Shown here: positions 44,011 to 51,773 of the stretch, one piece after another
How the letters are laid out: every line of letters starts with the position of its first letter
Position numbering within the stretch: the first letter of the stretch is position 1
Assembly: GCF_900178525.1 (NCBI RefSeq)
Contig: NZ_FXDJ01000009.1
Location: 704,263-768,262 of the forward strand
Direction: 5' to 3'
Length of the DNA: 64,000 nucleotides
Source: Massilibacteroides vaginae
GTDB lineage: Bacteria; Bacteroidota; Bacteroidia; Bacteroidales; Tannerellaceae
Made by a program: the position numbers and the translations under genes
The notes under the pieces: generated by a model
The model's database searches: none
What the model saw: the letters and a program-made list of their open reading frames with translations, nothing else
What the model was told of the DNA's origin: nothing

Positions 44011-44959
44011 ATGTTTGTATTGTTATCAGTCCTTGAAAGATGGGCAAATAGACTTTCATCCTGCTTGTGCGAAAAAGATATTCGGAACAACAACAGTTCC
44101 CGAACTACCATATACAAAGGAAAATATTTCGGTATTGGCAGAAGAGGTTGTGCGTAGCCAAACAACAATAACCGGAGTACAGCCTAAATTGTCTTTAGAC
44201 ATAGAATCAACAGACAAGAAGAGTGAGCCGAAACGTTTTACCATTGTAGGCTTGTGGGGGAGATATATACTGAAACCTCAAACGGATATGTATCCGAACT
44301 TACCGGAATTGGAAGATCTGACGATGCATCTTGCCGAAATAGCAAAGATTAGGACTGTACCACATTCATTAATTCGTTTTTCAGATGGAGAGCTTTGCTA
44401 TATCACTCGTCGTATAGATCGCGATGAGCAAGGAAATAAATTTCCAATGGAAGATATGTGTCAACTTGCTGAACGATTAACCGAATATAAATACAAAGGT
44501 TCTTATGAACAAATTGCTAAGTTAATCTCTAAATATTCAAATGTACCTATATTAGATTTGGTCAATTTTTGGGAGCAAGTATATTTTTGTTGGTTAACCG
44601 GAAATTCGGATATGCACTTGAAGAATTTTTCAATATACAGTACCCAAAAAGGCATATATTCTTTGACTCCGGCCTATGATATGCTTTCGACAAAGCTTGT
44701 GATGCCTGAGGATAGGGAAGAATTAGCCCTCACACTCAATGGTAAAAAGAGAAAGCTCAAACGTGCAGATTTTGAAGCAGCTTTTGCCAAATCGGGTTTG
44801 GACAAAAAAGTAGGTGGGAATATCTTTCTTAAATTTGAAAAGATTATTCCGCTGTGGTCAGCGCTTATTGATAGGTCATTTTTGAGTGAGGATATGAAAG
44901 AGGTATATAAGGGGCTTATCCGAGATAGAATAATGGGCTCTAAATCGAATAGGGGTTGA
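44000..44959 (+). CDS. hipT: HipT-like serine/threonine kinase toxin
   Basis: This 319-residue kinase is the catalytic part of HipA. The N-terminus carries a zinc-finger-like CLYCYQSL...FHPACAKKIFG. A glycine-rich-loop segment ITGVQPKLSLD follows, then YILKPQT with the ATP-binding lysine. The catalytic loop is LTGNSDMHLKNF with Asp204, and the metal-binding segment is LTPAYDMLST. Length fits HipT, which lacks the HipA N-subdomain. Known relatives phosphorylate aminoacyl-tRNA synthetases and stop translation; the target here is unknown. The whole hip operon sits between direct repeat copies C and D. Confidence 0.9.
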   Translation: MKNRCLYCYQSLKDGQIDFHPACAKKIFGTTTVPELPYTKENISVLAEEVVRSQTTITGVQPKLSLDIESTDKKSEPKRFTIVGLWGRYILKPQTDMYPNLPELEDLTMHLAEIAKIRTVPHSLIRFSDGELCYITRRIDRDEQGNKFPMEDMCQLAERLTEYKYKGSYEQIAKLISKYSNVPILDLVNFWEQVYFCWLTGNSDMHLKNFSIYSTQKGIYSLTPAYDMLSTKLVMPEDREELALTLNGKKRKLKRADFEAAFAKSGLDKKVGGNIFLKFEKIIPLWSALIDRSFLSEDMKEVYKGLIRDRIMGSKSNRG

Positions 44960-44993
44960 AGAAAAAGAATCTCACGCAAACTTTTTCCGGTAA

Positions 44994-45323
44994 AGGACAG
45001 AACAAGTTCGTCAAGCATTGATTGTCTGTATCGACGAAAAGACACTAGCCACAAGCTCCCGGTTCTTTAAAGAAGGAGAGGCCGCCAAAGTACATGGTGT
45101 GAAAATGACAGATATAAGTAAAATAGGCAAAGAGAGTTTTAAGCAAATAAAAGAATTACCTAAGCAAAAGATATTTGATCTATGCGGGGATTTGTGGAAG
45201 TCCGGCTATTTGGAAGAATCGGTTATTGCCTGTATCTGGGCAGAATCATTGCACAAACAGTACGAAGAAACAACTAAATTAAAATGCAGATATGAAATTC
45301 AGCAATGTACGACTTATAACTAA
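44994..45323 (+). pseudogene. Remnant of a DNA alkylation repair (AlkD-type) glycosylase gene
   Basis: The open stretch resembles the N-terminal 85 residues of AlkD-family HEAT-like glycosylases: EQVRQALI, SSRFFKEGEAAKVHGVKM, SKIGKESFKQIKELPKQKIF and LCGDLWKSGYLEESVIACIW. It has no ATG in frame after the upstream stop at 44991. After HKQYEE the family sequence ends abruptly and about 17 unrelated residues follow, read from the rarD start region. Full-length relatives are about 220-230 residues, so two thirds is missing. The breakpoint near 45275 suggests a deletion that fused this locus to rarD. Confidence 0.75.
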
Positions 45324-46194
45324 ATCTGACACATCCGAATACAACAGGGGTTTAGCACTATGTACAGCATGTTACGTACTTTGGGGTATTTTTCCGCTAT
45401 ACTGGAAATTGTTAGAAAACGTACCGTCGCTTTTCATATTGGCTAATCGTGCATTGTGGTCGGCTATTTTCCTAACGATATTTTGTGTTATATGGAATCG
45501 CAAAACATTTATCCGTGTTATTTCGAATAGAACAATTGTAAAACACATGTTGCTTTCTGGTACGTTGATTACAATGAATTGGGGTACATTTATTTATGCT
45601 GTTAATAACGGATATCTGATAGAGTCGAGTTTGGGTTATTATATCAATCCGTTGGTAAATATTGTGATGGGTATGGTATTTTTTAAAGAGCGGCTGAATC
45701 TTTATGAAAAAATATCGGCAACATTAGCTTTTGCGGGAGTTATGTATATGACATTCAGTTACGGCTCTCTACCCGTTATTAGTCTTGCTTTGGCGCTTAC
45801 ATTCAGTTTGTATGGTGTTGTAAAAAAGAAAGCAGGATTGCCAGTTGTGTCGGCTTTGGCGCTTGAAAATATTATGATATTGCCAGTTGTATTCATTTAT
45901 TTTACATGGACATTTGCAAATACTCCTGAAACATTTCATAATTTGACCGTAACCGAAACGGCACTTCTTGCAACCGGAGGACTTGTTACTGCTGTTCCGC
46001 TACTGATGTTTGCCAAAGCAGTAAAGTCCATATCTTATATAACTGTTGGATTTTTACAATATATCGGTCCTACTTTACAACTTATAATCGCAGTTCTTGT
46101 CTTCCATGAGAAATTCTCATCTTCGCATTGGATATGTTTCGGATTAATTTGGGCTGGTCTGACAGTCTTTACATTTAGTACCGTTAGAAAATAG
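45292..46194 (+). CDS. rarD: RarD-like EamA-family transporter
   Basis: This 300-residue membrane protein has ten predicted helices. The start region reads ACYVLWGIFPLYWKLL, closely matching RarD, followed by a second helix, ESSLGYYINPLVNIVMGMVF with FFKERL, LTFSLYGVVKKKAG, and AKSISYITVGFLQYIGPTLQ. RarD proteins are drug/metabolite-superfamily exporters without a firmly established substrate (chloramphenicol sensitivity in enterobacteria). The first 32 codons overlap the alkD remnant. The 5' region may have been altered by that deletion, so its native promoter may be lost. Confidence 0.88.
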   Translation: MKFSNVRLITKSDTSEYNRGLALCTACYVLWGIFPLYWKLLENVPSLFILANRALWSAIFLTIFCVIWNRKTFIRVISNRTIVKHMLLSGTLITMNWGTFIYAVNNGYLIESSLGYYINPLVNIVMGMVFFKERLNLYEKISATLAFAGVMYMTFSYGSLPVISLALALTFSLYGVVKKKAGLPVVSALALENIMILPVVFIYFTWTFANTPETFHNLTVTETALLATGGLVTAVPLLMFAKAVKSISYITVGFLQYIGPTLQLIIAVLVFHEKFSSSHWICFGLIWAGLTVFTFSTVRK

Positions 46195-46199
46195 ATCAG

Positions 46200-46485
46200 T
46201 CGGAACAGCCGGTTGGCAACGAGTATTTTGTATTTTTTGAGTTAAAAATAGGGCTAAATATGCTGTTTTTGGGGAATTCTATATATTGCTGATAATTAAA
46301 CCATTAGATGCGCCCAAAAACATAAAGGTTATTTTTGAAAACATAAAGGATATTTTTAAAAAAATAAAGGATATCTTTTTAAAAAGATAGTATTATAAAA
46401 AACAGCCTCCGTTTTGAAGACTAATTTGAATTGTTAATTCCACAAACCAATCGGGTTTTATTTTTGAAAGGAAGAGGATTTTTAC
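46200..46485 (-). repeat. Dispersed AT-rich repeat family, copy D (right flank of the HipBST cassette)
   Basis: Noncoding. It lies in the same orientation as copy C and is alike over about 280 bp, from AGTATTTTGTATTTTTTGAG through ATAAAGGTTATTTTT, ATAAAGGATATTTTT and ATAAAGGATATCTTTTT units to TTTGAATTGTTAATTCCACA. C and D therefore frame hipBST-alkD remnant-rarD as direct repeats. Confidence 0.78.
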
Positions 46486-46524
46486 AATGATTCAAGAAGT
46501 GATAACAACAATATAGCTAACGTG

Positions 46525-46567
46525 CAAAAAAAAATAGGGCAACCCTAAAGGGAAGCCCTATTTTTTT
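46525..46567. terminator. Bidirectional terminator next to tRNA-Lys
   Basis: Stem AAATAGGGC (46532-46540) / GCCCTATTT (46555-46563) with an inner CCCT/AGGG pairing; T runs occur on both strands. On the minus strand it follows the tRNA 3' end directly. Confidence 0.85.
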
Positions 46568-46569
46568 GA

Positions 46570-46644
46570 GTGATCCGCCTGGGGTTCGAACCCAGGACCC
46601 CATCCTTAAAAGGGATGTGCTCTACCTGCTGAGCTAGCGAATCA
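46570..46644 (-). tRNA. tRNA-Lys (anticodon TTT)
   Basis: On the minus strand a full cloverleaf is visible: acceptor TGATTCG/CGGATCA (7 pairs, one G-U), D-arm CTAGCTCAGCAGG, anticodon arm CATCC-CTTTTAA-GGATG, and T-arm CTGGGTTCGAACCCAG. Anticodon TTT is flanked by T33 and A37. The CCA end is not encoded. The first pair is U-A and the discriminator position is C, which is unlike enterobacterial tRNA-Lys. Confidence 0.93.
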
Positions 46645-46673
46645 TCCTGTGCGTTACTTCTGTAATGCGGGTG

Positions 46674-46681
46674 CAAAGATA
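46674..46681 (-). promoter_or_regulatory. Candidate -7 box of tRNA-Lys
   Basis: TATCTTTG on the minus strand, a perfect TAnnTTTG match 29 bp upstream of the mature 5' end, implying a leader of about 20 nt. Confidence 0.55.
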
Positions 46682-46724
46682 TGGGTAATTTTTAAATATA
46701 CAATACCTTTGGCATTTTTTTTAC

Positions 46725-47870
46725 CTATTCATCGCCACTTTTTAGTATTTCTTCTTGCTTTTCCTTAATTGAGGCTTCTAATTTGCTATTGTTTTCCATC
46801 AGAATAAATCGCTTGTAATAGGATAAACAAAGTGTTGTTAATGGAAGTGCAACTATTAATCCGATAAAACCAAGCAATGTTCCCCAAACGGATAAGGAAA
46901 GAAGTATAATCGCCGGATTTAAGCCCATTGCCTTTCCCATAATACGGGGAGTAAGGAAAAGGTCTTGTATAATTTGCACAATGATTAATACTAAAATGCC
47001 TGCTCCGAGAATAAGCCAGAAGTTCTCTCCTGTTTCGGTCGATTTCAGCAATGCCAATAACAACATAGGGATTATACCAATTGTTTGCAAATAGGGAACA
47101 AGGTTTAAAACGCCCATAAATACGCCAAGGGTGATCCCCAAGGGAAACCCAACTATTTTAAATCCGATAGAAAATAAGATACCTACACAAAAAGCGATTA
47201 GCGCCTGCCCACGGAAATAGCGATTCATGCTCAACTCTACATCGTCGGCCAGACCTTTAATGAACGGGCGGTAATTGGAAGGGATCAGTTCTTTCCATCC
47301 ATTTGCTATTTTTTCGTAATCCAGCAAAATAAATATGAAGTACAGAAATATGATAAATACGATTGTTATACTTACTAAAACGGAAAAAGTGTTAGAGAGT
47401 AGAGTCCACAAGCGTGGAGCCAACTGCTTTACGGCATTCAGAATATTCTCCTTGCTAAGCAGATCCATTAATTCGGAGAGGTTAACGTTATTTCGGATAT
47501 AGAGCAGCCACTCTTCCGGAATAAACGGGATATATCCGCTGCCGGAATTATGAGTATTTAATAATAGAACGATACGCTCTATTTCTCCGGTCATTGAAGG
47601 TATGAGGATGAGAACGCAGGCTATAAGAAGTAATAGATTAGTCAGAATCACAGCTATAATGGCTAAAATCCGACTTTTCAATTTAAGCTTGCATTGAAAG
47701 AACCGCACAAAAGGTTGCATAAGGTATGCCATCAACCAGGCAATTAAAAAGGGAAGCAGCGCGTTACGTAAGATAGTCAACGCATACAGGAGTCCGGCTA
47801 TTGCCAGAACGCCGAATACGATCCGAGAAACCCGGTCGAATGTAAAAGGCTTGTCAAACAGCGAATTCAT
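46725..47870 (-). CDS. AI-2E family membrane transporter
   Basis: This 381-residue inner-membrane protein has about eight helices in the AI-2E arrangement: RIVFGVLAIAGLLYALTILR, ALLPFLIAWLMAYLMQPFV, the long cytoplasmic middle, RYFRGQALIAFCVGILFSIG, GVFMGVLNLVPYLQTIG, and PRIMGKAMGLNPAIILLSLS. Family members export varied substrates (autoinducer-2, sodium or others), so no substrate is assigned. The C-terminus is charged (KEKQEEILKSGDE). It is divergent from dacB across 53 bp with overlapping promoters. Confidence 0.92.
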   Translation of the reverse strand: MNSLFDKPFTFDRVSRIVFGVLAIAGLLYALTILRNALLPFLIAWLMAYLMQPFVRFFQCKLKLKSRILAIIAVILTNLLLLIACVLILIPSMTGEIERIVLLLNTHNSGSGYIPFIPEEWLLYIRNNVNLSELMDLLSKENILNAVKQLAPRLWTLLSNTFSVLVSITIVFIIFLYFIFILLDYEKIANGWKELIPSNYRPFIKGLADDVELSMNRYFRGQALIAFCVGILFSIGFKIVGFPLGITLGVFMGVLNLVPYLQTIGIIPMLLLALLKSTETGENFWLILGAGILVLIIVQIIQDLFLTPRIMGKAMGLNPAIILLSLSVWGTLLGFIGLIVALPLTTLCLSYYKRFILMENNSKLEASIKEKQEEILKSGDE

Positions 47871-47884
47871 ACGTAGAACTTTTT

Positions 47885-47907
47885 TATCTTTGTTCTATAC
47901 AAAGATA
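47885..47907. promoter_or_regulatory. Overlapping face-to-face divergent promoters
   Basis: TATCTTTG (plus, 47885-47892) and its exact reverse complement CAAAGATA (47900-47907) form an 8-bp inverted repeat with a 7-bp spacer. Each is a perfect -7 box, one for dacB and one for the AI-2E gene. Each start site would fall at the edge of or inside the other box. Confidence 0.6.
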
Positions 47908-47923
47908 GAAGAAAGATACCTAT

Positions 47924-49408
47924 ATGGACAAGATATACATCATTTTATTCTCGCTGACAATCAGTATCTGTTTTACCGCACCGTTGCGAGGTCAATCGCC
48001 CCAGCCTGTGAAACGTTTTCTGGCTTTGCCGGAATTGGAAGGTGCTTCTTTTTCATTATTAGTAAAAGATGTTGAAAGTGGAGCGGTTGTATATAACCAT
48101 GATGCTGAAAGAAGCCTGACTCCCGCTTCTGTGATGAAACTAATAACAACCGCAACCGCATTGGAGGTATTAGGTGAAGATTTTCGTTTTGAAACAGTGT
48201 TGGAGCATGATGGCGAAATAAGAAACGGGGTTTTACACGGAAACTTGTATATTCGAGGAGGAGGAGATCCCACGCTCGGCTCGTCGTTCTTCGCGGAAGA
48301 CAGGAATGCTTATCATCCGGACAATAACACCTTTTTACCTCAATGGGTTGACGCATTGACTAAAGCGGGTATTCACACAATCAACGGAAGCGTAATTTCT
48401 GATGAACGAATTTTTGACAACGAAGGTGTTTCCCGAAAATGGGTGTATGAAGATATGGGGAGTTATTATGGAATGGGCAGCTACGGCATATCTGTGTTTG
48501 ACAACCAATACAAATTAGTGCTTCGCACGGGCATTTCCGGAGGAAAGCCAACGATAAAGCACACGCTGCCGGCAGTGAAAGGATTACGATTCAGGAATTA
48601 CCTGACCTCTTTGAATGTAAGCTCTGACAGTTCTTACATTATGGGAATGCCGCTGATGAATGAGCGGTTTTTATACGGTATCGTTCCATCAGGGAAAGAG
48701 AGTTATATTTTACGGGGCGACATTCCCGACCCGGCACTATTCTTAGCAGAATATGTCACTTCCGGACTCTTTAAAGCCGGATTTGAAATAACAGGCTCGC
48801 CTTCCTGTTTTCGTATTCTTGAAGAAAATGGCGATATTCCCACAAAAGCCCGAACCAAGATTCACGTCACCCACTCACCTACTTTAGCTGAAATTGCAGC
48901 AGTAACCAATGAAGTAAGCCATAACCTGTATGCAGATGCCTTGTTGAAAACCCTGGGACTGACGTATTCCGCCTCGAAGCACGAAAGCATATCTTCATTT
49001 GATCGCGGAATAAAAGTGCTGCTTCAATTTTGGGAAAAGAAAGGCTTAAAAACTTCCGTATTGCAACTTTATGACGGCAGCGGACTGGCAGCAACTGATA
49101 AATTGACCACCGCCTTTATTTGCGATCTGTTAGTGTATATGAAAAATGAATCACGCGTCGGGAAAGCCTATATAAATAGCATTCCCCGTGCCGGAGTGGA
49201 AGGTTCGGTTCGTAATTTCATGAAAGGCAGTCGTCTGCAAAATGTTGCCCGATTGAAAAGTGGAAGTATGACAGGAGTCAAGACCTATGCCGGCTACATA
49301 ACGAAAGACGATCATACGTTTGCCGTAGCTTTGATGGTTAACAGCTATCCCGGAGAAGGTCGCCGGGTAGTAAAAGCGATAGAACAAGTACTGCTTTCCC
49401 TTTTTTGA
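47924..49408 (+). CDS. dacB: D-alanyl-D-alanine carboxypeptidase/endopeptidase (PBP4 type)
   Basis: This 494-residue exported peptidoglycan hydrolase of peptidase family S13 has a signal peptide covering about 1-23. Active-site motifs: SxxK in PASVMKLITTATALEVLG (Ser69, Lys72), SxN in NEVSHNLYADALLK, and KSG in RLKSGSMTGVKTYAGY. The inserted domains between motifs 1 and 2 are of the usual PBP4 size. It trims D-Ala or cleaves D-Ala-mDAP crosslinks in the periplasm. Divergent from the AI-2E gene with a shared promoter region. Confidence 0.95.
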   Translation: MDKIYIILFSLTISICFTAPLRGQSPQPVKRFLALPELEGASFSLLVKDVESGAVVYNHDAERSLTPASVMKLITTATALEVLGEDFRFETVLEHDGEIRNGVLHGNLYIRGGGDPTLGSSFFAEDRNAYHPDNNTFLPQWVDALTKAGIHTINGSVISDERIFDNEGVSRKWVYEDMGSYYGMGSYGISVFDNQYKLVLRTGISGGKPTIKHTLPAVKGLRFRNYLTSLNVSSDSSYIMGMPLMNERFLYGIVPSGKESYILRGDIPDPALFLAEYVTSGLFKAGFEITGSPSCFRILEENGDIPTKARTKIHVTHSPTLAEIAAVTNEVSHNLYADALLKTLGLTYSASKHESISSFDRGIKVLLQFWEKKGLKTSVLQLYDGSGLAATDKLTTAFICDLLVYMKNESRVGKAYINSIPRAGVEGSVRNFMKGSRLQNVARLKSGSMTGVKTYAGYITKDDHTFAVALMVNSYPGEGRRVVKAIEQVLLSLF

Positions 49409-49483
49409 CAACCATTTATCTCTTTCATTGACTTATGAAACAAATACCTTTACTTGCCTTATGTATATATATGGTAAAAAATG

Positions 49484-49491
49484 TATATTTG
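49484..49491 (+). promoter_or_regulatory. Candidate -7 box of the thioredoxin-like lipoprotein gene
   Basis: TATATTTG, a perfect TAnnTTTG match, 23 bp before the ATG. Confidence 0.55.
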
Positions 49492-49514
49492 CATCCATAA
49501 TAAAAAGAAACTAA

Positions 49515-50672
49515 ATGAAACACTTATCCTCGTTGTTGTTTATCGTGTTAAGCTCAGTGTGCCTGATTTTAACAGGTTGTAGTGACTCCTCCAATTTTAC
49601 GGTAAAAGGGGTTGTATCAGGTGGAGATAAACAGATGCTATATCTGGAAAATGTAGGTATATCTACAGTTACCGTATTGGATTCTGTTAAACTTACACAG
49701 CCGGGAAAGTTCAAATTTAAATATCCAAAACCGGAAAATCCTGAATTTTACCGATTAAGGCTCAACAATCAGCTAATCAACTTCTCGGTAGATTCTACTG
49801 AAGTACTTGATTTTATCGCTGATGCCGGAACATTCGCGACTTCTTATGCCGTAGAAGGTTCGGAAAATGCTAAGGCTATTAAAAATATCACCTTGGCTCA
49901 ACTTGACGCGAATCTTGAAATAAGCAAACTCCGAAAAGAATACCAAGCAAACGAAATAGCCGACACACTCTATAGTTCAAAAGTGTTGGAAGCAGCAGAA
50001 GCGTATAAAGAGGTTGCACGTAAATACATCTATACAGCACCAATGTCTGCAGCAGCCTACTTTGCCTTATTCCAACAAGTAGACGGTTTGTTGTTTTTTG
50101 ATTTATACGACAAAAATGACTCTAAAGCGTATAGTGCGGTAGCTACCAGCTACGATCATTATTATCCGGGTAGTGCAAGAAGCAAACATTTACACAATCT
50201 GGCCTTACAATCAATCAAAATAATCCGCGGTCAAAGACCGATCAATATGGATGAGATAGAAGCGAAAGAGGTTAATTTTATCGATATCGAACTACCTGAC
50301 CTGAAGGGACAACAGGTAAAACTTACTTCGATAGCCAACGGATCTCCGGTGCTTGTTAATTTCACAGCTTACCAAACAGAATGGTCTCCTTCTTTAAACA
50401 TGAAACTGGGAGAACTCTACGAGAAATACACTCCTCAAGGATTTAAAATTTATCAGATTTCCTTAGATACCGACGTGCACTTCTGGATGAACGTAGCGAC
50501 AAAACTACCTTGGACTTGCGTACGTGATCCACAAAGCGTTTACTCGCAAACCGCCGCGTTATATAACGTAAAGCAACTACCGGCTATATTTATTCTGGAC
50601 AAGAAAGGGAATCTTGTAAAACGCGTAGAAGACATCAAAACATTGGACGCCGATTTGAAGTCCGTGTTGTAA
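49515..50672 (+). CDS. DUF4369 + thioredoxin-fold (TlpA-like) lipoprotein without CxxC
   Basis: This 385-residue envelope lipoprotein has lipobox LILTGCSDS. Residues about 28-125 resemble DUF4369 (FTVKGVVSGGDKQMLYLENV). A helical linker follows, then an AhpC/TSA-type thioredoxin fold from about residue 258 (IELPDLKGQQVKLTSI). At the place of the WCxxC active site the sequence is FTAYQTEWSPSLN, with no cysteine. The cis-Pro loop survives (KQLPAIFIL). It therefore cannot act as a standard thiol-disulfide reductase and may be a binding or scaffold protein. Monocistronic. Confidence 0.85.
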   Translation: MKHLSSLLFIVLSSVCLILTGCSDSSNFTVKGVVSGGDKQMLYLENVGISTVTVLDSVKLTQPGKFKFKYPKPENPEFYRLRLNNQLINFSVDSTEVLDFIADAGTFATSYAVEGSENAKAIKNITLAQLDANLEISKLRKEYQANEIADTLYSSKVLEAAEAYKEVARKYIYTAPMSAAAYFALFQQVDGLLFFDLYDKNDSKAYSAVATSYDHYYPGSARSKHLHNLALQSIKIIRGQRPINMDEIEAKEVNFIDIELPDLKGQQVKLTSIANGSPVLVNFTAYQTEWSPSLNMKLGELYEKYTPQGFKIYQISLDTDVHFWMNVATKLPWTCVRDPQSVYSQTAALYNVKQLPAIFILDKKGNLVKRVEDIKTLDADLKSVL

Positions 50673-50743
50673 TAAACGGATAAAACAGAGCGTTTTGTGT
50701 TGTAAAGCATTGGGAGTCTTTTGGTAACCAATGAACTTATTCG

Positions 50744-50751
50744 TATATTTG
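50744..50751 (+). promoter_or_regulatory. Candidate -7 box of greA
   Basis: TATATTTG, a perfect match, placed upstream of the leader hairpin at 50772-50810, so the hairpin lies in the greA transcript. Confidence 0.55.
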
Positions 50752-50771
50752 CATTATGTGAAAAAATAAGA

Positions 50772-50810
50772 AGAGTTCCGATCATTGGATTTGGTCGGGA
50801 TTCTTTTTTT
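50772..50810 (+). terminator. Terminator-like hairpin in the greA leader (possible attenuator)
   Basis: Stem AGAGTTCCGATC / GGTCGGGATTCT (12 pairs, three G-U), 9-nt loop, then seven T residues. It lies between the greA promoter box and the greA start, 38 bp before the ATG, so it would end part of the greA transcripts early. Confidence 0.65.
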
Positions 50811-50848
50811 ATTGTAAATAATTTAACAAACAGATAGGAGATTTTTAT

Positions 50849-51319
50849 ATGGCAGTTACTTATATGACAGAAGATGGCTACAACAAACTGATAGCTGAAG
50901 TAACTTATATGGAAACGGTAAAACGCCCTGAAATATCAGCACAGATAGCTGAAGCTCGTGACAAAGGAGATTTATCTGAAAACGCAGAATACGATGCGGC
51001 TAAAGAAGCACAAGGCTTGCTCGAAGCAAAAATAGCTCAACTTAAAAGCCTGATAGCTAATGCTCGCCTGATAGATGAGTCTCGCGTTACAACGGATGAG
51101 ATCCAAATATTGAACAAGGTGAAGATCAAGAACGTTAAAAACAATGCGGTAATGACCTACACCCTTGTATCTGATTCGGAAGCAAACCTGAAAGAAGGAA
51201 AAATTGCGATCAGCACTCCGATTGCGCAAGGATTGTTGGGCAAGAAGAAAGGCGAGATCGTTGAAATATCAGTACCTTCCGGTGTGATGAGTTTTGAAAT
51301 TATGGATATTTCTATTTAA
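50849..51319 (+). CDS. greA: Transcription elongation factor GreA
   Basis: This 156-residue protein of usual GreA length has the N-terminal coiled coil with MTEDGYNKLIAEVTYME and RPEISAQIAEARDKGDLSENA; the acidic tip residues are Asp and Glu in GDLSENAEYDAAKE. The C-terminal FKBP-like domain has SDSEANLKEGKIAISTPIAQ and LLGKKKGEIVEI. It rescues backtracked RNA polymerase by stimulating transcript cleavage. An AGGAGA sequence precedes the ATG. 11 bp separate it from the HIT gene. Confidence 0.97.
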   Translation: MAVTYMTEDGYNKLIAEVTYMETVKRPEISAQIAEARDKGDLSENAEYDAAKEAQGLLEAKIAQLKSLIANARLIDESRVTTDEIQILNKVKIKNVKNNAVMTYTLVSDSEANLKEGKIAISTPIAQGLLGKKKGEIVEISVPSGVMSFEIMDISI

Positions 51320-51330
51320 TACAGAAAAAC

Positions 51331-51726
51331 ATGGCAACGATTTTCAGCAGGATTATCAATGGCGAAATACCCTGCCATAAAATAGCGGAAAACGAAGAGT
51401 TTTTTGCCTTTTTGGATATAAATCCAATTGCTACAGGACACACGTTAGTTGTGCCTAAACAAGAAACTGATTATATTTTTGATCTCGACGAAGGCCTGTT
51501 AGGCCGGATGATGGCTTTTGCTAAAAAAGTTGCCATTGCCCAGCAAAAAGCAATACCCTGCAAGCGGGTAGGACTGACGGTTATCGGACTGGAAGTTCCG
51601 CATGCACATATTCATCTTGTACCGATTCAAAAAGAATCGGATATTTACTTTGGCAAAGAAAAGCTAAAAGTCAATGCAGATGAGCTGACTCATACCGCTG
51701 AAGCGATCAGATTGGAATATAAATAA
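51331..51726 (+). CDS. HIT-family nucleotide-binding protein (Hint-like)
   Basis: This 131-residue protein begins MATIFSRIINGEIPCHKI, the classical HIT start with the CxxH-like region (PCHK). ILDINPIATGHTLVVPK-type sequence follows (DINPIATGHTLVVPKQ), and the HIT motif is HAHIHLVPIQ with the catalytic middle His. Members hydrolyse nucleoside phosphoramidates or related dinucleotides. It follows greA by 11 bp and is probably co-transcribed. Confidence 0.95.
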   Translation: MATIFSRIINGEIPCHKIAENEEFFAFLDINPIATGHTLVVPKQETDYIFDLDEGLLGRMMAFAKKVAIAQQKAIPCKRVGLTVIGLEVPHAHIHLVPIQKESDIYFGKEKLKVNADELTHTAEAIRLEYK

Positions 51727-51759
51727 CGAAGTAAACTTTTTAATAGATAAGTTTTTGTC

Positions 51760-51767
51760 TATATTTG
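51760..51767 (+). promoter_or_regulatory. Orphan -7 box with no gene downstream
   Basis: TATATTTG is a perfect TAnnTTTG match on the plus strand; the next feature downstream is only the terminator at 51865, and the next gene is on the opposite strand. See the small RNA candidate. Confidence 0.45.
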
Positions 51768-51773
51768 CAGCCG

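Noticed and set aside
42900-46485. Possible CRISPR array from repeated AAAGGATATCTTT words
   Set aside because: Units are only 12-17 bp, two or three per copy, without spacers of even length, and no cas genes are present.
42934-46485. Possible composite transposon formed by repeats C and D
   Set aside because: No transposase gene lies inside or next to the repeats and no terminal inverted repeats or target duplications were visible.
46570-46644. tRNA-Lys as an attachment site of an integrated element
   Set aside because: No integrase gene and no second copy of the tRNA 3' end were found nearby.
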